A stretch of 64,000 bases of DNA from Lineus longissimus (Eukaryota; Nemertea; Pilidiophora; Heteronemertea; Lineidae). How positions within the stretch are numbered: position 1 is the stretch's first letter; each line of letters opens with the position of its first letter. A program made the translations under genes and the position numbers. The notes below the pieces were generated by a model that saw only the letters and a program-made list of their open reading frames with translations, did no database searches and had not been told where the DNA came from. Below, piece by piece: positions 59,390 to 64,000 of this stretch. The stretch lies in assembly GCF_910592395.1 (NCBI RefSeq), contig NC_088315.1, positions 11,474,501 to 11,538,500 of the forward strand. Reading direction: 5' to 3'.

Positions 59390-62300
59390 ACAGTGACCTG
59401 TCTTTGTGTGGCATATCAACATTTCCTAAAGCTAAACTTCAGACAATACAGTGACCAGTCTTTGTGTGGCACATCAACATTTCTTAAAGCTAAACTTCAG
59501 ACAATACAGTGGCCAGTCTTTGTGTAGCACATCAACATTTCTTAAAGCTAAACTTCAGACAATACAGTGACCAGTCTTTGTGTAGCACATCAACATTTCT
59601 TAAGGCTAAACTTCAGACAATACAGTGACCAGTCTTTGTTTAGCATATCAATATTTCTTAAAGCTAAACTTCAGACAGTACAGTGACTAGTCTTTGTGTA
59701 GCACATCAACATTTCTTAAAGCTAAACTTTAGACAATACGTACAGTGACCAGTCTTTGTGTAGCACATAAACATATCTTAAAGCTAAACTTCAGACAATA
59801 CAGTGGCCAGTCTTTGTGTAGCACATCAACATTTCTTAAAGCTAAAGTTCAGACCATACAGTGGCCAGTCTTTGTGAAGCACATCAACATTTCCCGAAGT
59901 TAAACTTCAGACAATACAGTTGCCAGTCTTTGTGTAGCATATCAACATTTCTTCAAGCTAAACTTCACACAATACAGTGACCAGTCTTTGTGTAGCACAT
60001 CAACATTTCTTAAAGCTAAACTCCAGACAATACAATGACCAGTCTTTAAGTAGCGTATTAACATTTCTTAAAGCTAAACTTCAGACAATACAGTGACCAG
60101 TCTTTGTGTAGCACATAAACATATCTTAAAGCTAAACTTCAGACAATACAGTGGCATGTCTTTGTGTAGCACATCAACATTTCTTGAAGCTAAACTTCAG
60201 ACAATACAGTGACCAGTCTTTGTGTAGCACATCAACATTTCTTAAAGCTAAACTTCAGACAATACAGTGGCCAGTCTTTGTGTAGCGCATCAACATTTCT
60301 CGAAGCTAAACTTCAGACAATACAGCGGCAAGTCATTGTGCAGCATATCAACATTTCTTAAAGACAATACAGCAACCAGTCTTTGTGTAGCGTATCAACA
60401 TTTCTTAAAGCTAAACTTCAGACAATGCAGTAACCAGTCTTTGTGTAGCACATCAACATTTCTTAAAGCTAAACTCCAGACAATACAATGACCAGTCTTT
60501 GTGTGGCGTATTAACATTTATTAAAGCTAAACTTCAGACAATACAGCGGCCAGCCTTTGTGTAGCATATCAACATTTCTTACAGAGAACTTCAGACAATA
60601 CAGTATAAACAGTCTTTGTGTAGCGTATCAACATTTCTTAAAGCTAAACTTCAGACAATACAGTGACCAGTCTTTGTGTAGCATCAAAATTTCTTAAAGC
60701 TAGACTTCAGACAATACAGTGACTAGTCTTTGTGTAGCATATCAACATTTCTTAGAGCAAAACTGCACACAATACAGTGGCCAGTCTTTGTGTAGCACAT
60801 CAACATTTCTTAAAGCTAAACTTCAGACAATACAGTGGCCAGTCTTTGTGAAGCACATCAACATTTCTCGAAGTTTAACTTCAGACAATACAGTGGCCCG
60901 TCTTTGTGAAGCACATCAACATTTCTTAACGCTAAACTTCAGACAATGCAGTAACCCGTTTTTGTGTAGCATCAACATGTCCTTAAGCTAAACATCAGAC
61001 AATACAGTGACTAATCTTTGTGTAGCATATCAACATTTCTTAGAGCAAAACTTCACACAATACAGTGGCCAGTCTTTGTGTAGCACATCAACATTTCTTA
61101 AAGCTAAACTTCAGACAATACAGTGGCCAGTCTTTGTGAAGCACATCCACATTTCTCGTAGTTAAACTTCAGACAAAACAGTTGCCAGTCTTTGTGTAGC
61201 ATATCAACATTTCTTAAAGCTAAACTTCAGACAATGCAGTGGCCAGTCTTTGTGAAGCACATCAACATTTCTTAAAGCTAAACTTCAGACAATGCAGTAA
61301 CCAGTTTTTGTGTAGCATCAACATTTCTTAAAGGTAAACTTCAGACAATACAGTGGCCAGTCTTTGTGAAGCACATCAACATTTCTTAAAGCTAAACTTC
61401 AGACAATGCAGTAACCAGTTTTTGTGTAGCATCAACATTTCTTAAAGCTAAACTTCAGACAATACAGTGACCAGTCTTTGTGTAGCACATCAACATTTCT
61501 GAAAGCTAAACTTCAGACAATACAGTGGCATGTCTTTGTGTAGCACATCAACATTTCTTGAAGCTAAACTTCAGACAATACAGTGGTCAGTCTTGGTGTA
61601 GCGCATCAACATTTCTCGAAGCTAAACTTCAGACAATACAGCGGCAAGTCATTGTGCAGCATATCAACATTTCTTAAAGCTAAACTTCAGACAATACAGC
61701 AACCAGTCTTTGTGTAGCGTATCAACATTTCTTAAAGCTAAACTTCAGACAATGCAGTAACCAGTCTTTGTGTAGCACATCAACATTTCTTAAAGCTAAA
61801 CTCCAGACAATACAATGACCAGTCTTTGTGTAGCGTATTAACATTTATTAAAGCTAAACTTCAGACAATACAGCGGCCAGTCTTTGTGTAGCATATCAAC
61901 ATTTCTTACAGAGAGCTTCAGACAATACAGTATAACCAGTCTTTGTGTAGCGTATCAACATTTCTTAAAGCTAAACTTCAGACAATACAGTGACCAGTCT
62001 TTGTGTAGCATCAAAATTTCTTAAAGCTAAACTTCAGACAATACAGTGACTAGTCTTTGTGTAGCATATCAACATTTCTTAGAGCAAAACTGCACACAAT
62101 CCAGTGACCAGTCATTGTGTAGCATATCAACACTTCTTAAAGCTAAACTTCAGACAATACAGTGACCAGTCTTTGTGTAGCATATCAACATTTCTTAGAG
62201 CGAAACTTCAGACATTACAGTGAATAGTCTTTGTGTAGCATATCAACATTTCTTAGAGCAAAACTTCAGACAATACAGTAACCAGTCTTTCTGTAGCACA

Positions 62301-64000
62301 TCAACATTTCTGAAAGCTAAACTTCAGACAATACAGTGGCATGTCTTTGTGAAGCACATCAACATTTCATAAAGCTAAACTTCATACAATACAGTGGCCA
62401 GTCTTTGTGTAGCACATCAACATTTCTGAAAGCTAAACATCAGACAATACAGTGGCATGTCTTTGTGAAGCACATCAACATTTCTGAAAGCTAAACTTCA
62501 GACAATACAGCGGCAAGTCATTGTGTAGCATATCAACATTTCTTAAAGCTAAACTTCAGACAATACAGCAACCAGTCTTTGTGTAGCGTATCAACATTTC
62601 TTAAAGCTAAACTTCAGACAATACATTAACCAGTCTTTGTGTAGCATCAACATTTCTTAAAGCTAAACTTCATACAATACAGTGACCAGTCCTTGTGTAA
62701 CACATCAACATTTCTTAAAGCTAAACTCCAGACAATACAATGACCAGTCTTTTCGTGGCGTATTAACATTTCTTAAAGTTAAACTTCAGACAATACAGTG
62801 GCCAGTCTTTGTGTAGCACATCAACATTTCTTAAAGCTAAACTTCAGACAATACAGTGGCCAGTCTTTGTGTAGGGCATCAACATTTCTCGAAGCTAAAC
62901 TTCAGACAATACAGCAGCAAGTCATTGTGTAGCATATCAACATTTCTTCAAGCTAAACTTCAGACAATACAGCAACCAGTCTTTGGGTAGCGTATCAACA
63001 TTTCTTAAAGCTAAACTTCAGACAATGCAGTAACCAGTCTTTGCGTAGCATCAACATTTCTAAACTTCAGACAATAAAGTAGCATGTCTTTGTGTAGCAC
63101 ATCAACACTTCTTAAACATAAACTTCAGGCAATACAGTGGCCAGTCTTTGTGTGCGCATATCAACATTTCTCGAAGTTAAACTTCAGACAATACAGTTGC
63201 CAGTCTTTGTGTAGCGTATCAATATTTCTTAAAGCTAAACTTCAGACAATACAGTGGCCAGTCTTTGTGAAGCACATCAACATTTCTTCAAGCTAAACTT
63301 CAGACAATACAGTGACCAGTCTTTGTGTAGCACATCAACATTTCTTGAGGCTAAACTTCAGACAATACAGTGGCCAGTCTTTGTGTAGCGCATCAACATT
63401 TCTCGAAGCTAAACTTCAGACAATACAGCGGCAAGTCATTGTGCAGCATATCAACATTTCTTAAAGCTAAACTTCAGACAATACAGCAACCAGTCTTTGT
63501 GTAGATAATCGACATTTCTTAAAGCTAAACTTCAGACAATGCAGTAACCAGTCTTTGTGTAGCACATCAACATTTCTTAAAGCTAAACTCCAGACAATAC
63601 AATGACCAGTCTTTGTGTAGCGTATTAACATTTATCAAAGCTAAACTTCAGACAATACAGCGGCCAGTCTTTGTGTAGCATATCAACATTTCTTACAGAG
63701 AACTTCAGACAATACAGTATAACCAGTCTTTGTGTAGCGTATCAACATTTCTTAAAGCTAAACTTCAGACAATACAGTGACCAGTCTTTGTGTAGCATCA
63801 ACATTTCTTAAAGCTAAACTTTAGACAATACAGTGACTAGTTTTGTGTAGCATATCAACATTTCTTAGAGCAAAACTGCACACAATCCATAGACCAGTTT
63901 TTGTGTAGCATATCAACACTTCTTAAAGCTAAACTTCAGACAATACAGTGACTAGTCTTTGTGTAGCATATCAACATTTCTTTAGAGCAAAACTTCAGAC
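59390..64000 (+). repeat. 58-bp satellite array
   Basis: About 80 tandem copies of a 58-bp unit (core TCTTTGTGTAGCACATCAAC, ATTTCTTAAAGCTAAACTTC, AGACAATACAGTGACCAG), continuing past the right edge. Variant units recur in blocks (for example AGCGGCAAGTCATTGTGCAG at 60326, 61642 and 63429), indicating segmental duplication within the array. ORFs within it are translation artefacts. Confidence 0.97.

Noticed and set aside
59700-63300. Repeated ORFs in the right part (such as 60267-60491 and 60719-60991)
   Set aside because: They are translations of the 58-bp satellite and carry no domain.

Overview
The window is transposon-dense eukaryotic (animal) DNA, probably from a marine invertebrate. The grounds are a BEL/Pao retroelement, a spliced pogo-type DDE transposase, three Polinton/Maverick (adintovirus-like) elements, MITEs, a tRNA-like repeat head and a satellite array. 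No ordinary host gene was recognised. The species cannot be named from the sequence.

Layout. 1-7.3 kb: a decayed BEL/Pao element (gag joined to the RT end/RNase H by an internal deletion, then integrase), split at 956-4028 by about 3 kb of non-coding repeat DNA, with a probable 3' LTR from about 6081. 7.7-10.0 kb: a four-exon DDE_1 (pogo/Tigger-like) transposase gene whose GT-AG introns all join in phase. 10,426-29,243: Polinton-1 (P1), complete, 18.8 kb, with 262-bp terminal inverted repeats (TIRs) and a 6-bp target duplication (aacgac). 29.7-57.1 kb: Polinton-2 (P2), a truncated relative of P1, interrupted in its minor-capsid gene by Polinton-3 (P3, 33,235-52,003, 974-bp TIRs, target duplication cctctc). 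P3 belongs to a distinct, AT-rich lineage. A 1.6-kb non-autonomous transposon with CACTG-rich ends sits in P3 and, truncated, in the P2 integrase. 57.1-59.3 kb: tRNA-like sequence, a PIF1-type helicase fragment and MITE-like repeats. 59.4-64.0 kb: a 58-bp satellite array running off the window.

The Polintons carry a virus-like gene set: protein-primed family B DNA polymerase, DDE integrase, A32/FtsK-like packaging ATPase, major capsid protein and PX-like minor capsid protein. They also share several uncharacterised proteins, mostly small and membrane-associated. An adenovirus-type maturation protease was not recognised in any of the three. Integrase and ATPase genes in P1 and P2 diverge from one palindrome, CATTTAAATG, and most genes start within a TAAATG or TAAAATG motif. 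P1 has a single frameshift. P3 has nearly identical TIRs but many broken genes.

The most unusual feature is a family of about 30-bp double-hairpin elements (GAGC-loop-GCTC, 3-nt spacer, GGAC-loop-GTCC) scattered through P1 in both orientations and as mirrored 59-bp composites. Many lie in frame inside P1 genes, including DNA polymerase. I saw none in P2 or P3. P2 genes lack the corresponding segments. Stems covary, and loops appear tuned to avoid stop codons. I know of no such in-frame palindromic element described in Polintons.
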